From: Ciona savignyi
Taxonomy: Eukaryota; Chordata; Ascidiacea; Phlebobranchia; Cionidae
DNA length: 64,000 bases
Assembly (NCBI GenBank): GCA_000149265.1
Contig: CH002840.1
Location: forward strand, 622,880 to 686,879
Reading direction: 5' to 3'
The notes under the pieces are model-generated. The model was not told the DNA's origin. It did not search any database and saw nothing but the letters and a program-made list of their open reading frames with translations. Positions 63,201-64,000 of this stretch are shown here, one piece after another. Both the position numbers and the translations under genes were made by a program. Position 1 is the first letter of the stretch; every line of letters starts with the position of its first letter.

Positions 63201-63696
63201 TCCGCTAAGCTACACAAGAATACAATGTTGCCAAACAAGGTTGTGGGATTAAAGCTTGCGACTTGGTAGCCACGCGTGTCCAGTAATGTCTCCTTCACAA
63301 GATAGTAACAGTGGAGAAACCTTTAACGTGATTTCAACACCCGCCAGGATACAAAAAAAGATCCATCAACATATTCAGTCTATTTTTTAATGTGTGATAT
63401 GAGAACAACTAAATGGAAGGAAAGTGGGGAATGGCGAAAACTACTCACAAAAATTGATATAAGGGTTAGAGATAGGTTTAGTTCTGGGGTTGAGATCAGT
63501 GTGTGGGGCAGGCTTAGAATTAGTTTTCTCCTGTTATATTTACCAAGTGATACGCGCGGTTATAATAGTAGCCACTTACTTTTTAGCAGACGTGTACTTC
63601 CTGTCTATGAGGTGCTGGGCCGCTGCTTGAAAATCGTCAAAGCAATTCTGTTTGTTCCTCAGCGAGCCAGCTTTATGCCACGTCTCCCCATACTCG
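60211..63696 (-). CDS. PREP: Prolyl endopeptidase, three exons of the catalytic domain
   Basis: Three minus-strand exons with matching phases, plus one more that links them: 63580-63696, 62883-62978, 61783-61884 and 60211-60427, four in all. The enzyme is a cytosolic serine oligopeptidase that cleaves after proline in short peptides. Exon 63580-63696 reads [20 protein letters not shown] and on. Exon 62883-62978 has [16 protein letters not shown] with the nucleophile Ser in GGSNGG. Exon 61783-61884 has [20 protein letters not shown]. Exon 60211-60427 has [20 protein letters not shown], then [12 protein letters not shown] with the catalytic Asp, and [13 protein letters not shown] with the catalytic His. 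All three triad residues are present, with the Asp-His spacing of the mammalian enzyme. Phases (2, 2, 2, then 0) join without a break. The propeller and N-terminus lie beyond the right edge. The last exon is uncertain. The intron 60428-61782 carries a hAT-like element and SINEs. Confidence 0.92.
60645..60885 (-). repeat. SINE, rearranged, in a PREP intron
   Basis: A body (GCGGCCACCGTCGGGTTGCG on the plus strand) and a head (CAGCTGAAAGGTCAGTGCG) are both present, with part of the linker replaced. Confidence 0.5.
60968..61113 (-). repeat. SINE head and linker in a PREP intron
   Basis: The minus strand has GTTGTAAAATCGAAACCAGT in the B-box position. It lies only about 40 bases from the hAT element. 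Confidence 0.5.
61156..61539. mobile_element. Small non-autonomous hAT-type DNA transposon
   Basis: The 384-bp element has inverted ends CAGGGGTGGCCAACC (61156-61170) and GGTTGGCCAGCCCTG (61525-61539), which differ at one position. It is flanked by a perfect 8-bp target duplication, ATCTACAG, at 61148-61155 and 61540-61547. An 8-bp duplication with ends of CAGGGGTGGCCAACC type is characteristic of the hAT superfamily. Subterminal AAGAGCC motifs repeat near both ends. It has no transposase frame, so it depends on an enzyme supplied elsewhere. It lies in an intron of the prolyl endopeptidase gene. Confidence 0.92.
62195..62371 (-). repeat. tRNA-headed SINE in a PREP intron
   Basis: The head GGTGGCTTAATGCGCC, B-box AAGTTCGAAACTGATCGC and linker TTGTCTTTGGGCAAGGTGC are well kept on the minus strand. 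Confidence 0.65.
63060..63193 (+). repeat. tRNA-headed SINE with an internal deletion, in a PREP intron
   Basis: The head GTGCGTTAGTGTGTCGCC and B-box GCTGGATCGAAACTGG are joined directly to the body GAATCTGACGATTACCCG. The linker is missing. Confidence 0.65.
63410..63540 (-). repeat. Dispersed repeat, third family, near a PREP exon
   Basis: On the plus strand it shows GCGAAAACTACTCAC, GGGTTAGAGATAGG and GGCTTAGAATTAGTTTTC. It ends about 40 bases from the exon at 63580. Confidence 0.4.
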
Positions 63697-64000
63697 CTGT
63701 GAAAAACATCGGTGAGAATTTTCATCGTTTTATACCACAGTTACGCGCGCGTATCGTTTATTTTGTAATGGATGTTTAAGAAAAAACGGTCAGATGCCGA
63801 ATGTTTAAAACCACCAATTTATGTAACGATTTGTAAATAAAAAATCGGTCTTGGTGACGAGCCCATCATGGGTTTGAAATTGATCACACTGTAAAAAAAT
63901 GTTATGGCCCAAGTTGGACATTACTGTTACCAAAATCCCGTTAACTATTGAAAACCTATTCAAGCTTTGCTGTTCTATTTCAACTACAGCTACGGAAAAT

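Noticed and set aside
1..64000. CRISPR arrays, bacterial operons, rRNA genes, true tRNA genes
   Set aside because: None seen. The direct repeats are SINEs, satellites or microsatellites, and the tRNA-like heads do not form complete tRNA genes.

Overview
The window looks like nuclear DNA from an animal, most likely a solitary ascidian of the genus Ciona. It is about 60-65% AT, its genes have many short exons with consensus GT-AG introns, and its proteins are animal types (sarcomeric myosin heavy chain, COP9 signalosome subunit 1, prolyl endopeptidase). The non-coding DNA is littered with short tRNA-headed SINE copies, which fits a tunicate. The species is inferred from these features, not from a database match.

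Region by region. 1-8203 (+): the last 15 coding exons of a class II, sarcomeric-type myosin heavy chain gene, 688 residues of coiled-coil rod plus the tail. A further open block at 8478-8816 with a usable phase-0 splice acceptor may be an alternative last exon. 10235-18650 (+): a complete GPS1/CSN1 gene, 13 coding exons and 473 residues. 18.9-43.0 kb: about 24 kb with no confidently assigned gene. It holds an orphan first exon (32181-32289), a weak minus-strand exon candidate (19524-19772), a 24-bp minisatellite, an AT microsatellite, a 336-bp tandem array (38068-39285) and dispersed repeats. 43034-46183 (+): an apparently single-exon gene for a large, Ser/Asn/Lys/Arg-rich disordered protein that I do not recognise, broken by two compensating frameshifts near homopolymers. 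A TATA/CRE promoter-like segment lies 1.2 kb upstream. 46.2-59.8 kb: another long non-coding stretch, rich in SINEs. 60211-63696 (-): three exons of prolyl endopeptidase that carry the whole catalytic triad. The 5' part of that gene lies beyond the right edge, and one of its introns holds a small hAT-like element with a perfect 8-bp target-site duplication.

The genes do not form a functional unit. They are neighbours in a eukaryotic chromosome: a contractile protein, the deneddylase complex scaffold, an unknown probably nuclear protein, and a cytosolic oligopeptidase. The most interesting unexplained items are the possible alternative myosin tail exon with three CRE palindromes, the frameshifted disordered-protein gene isolated between two deserts, a 100-bp nearly identical hairpin element present twice 22 kb apart, and the orphan exon at 32.2 kb.
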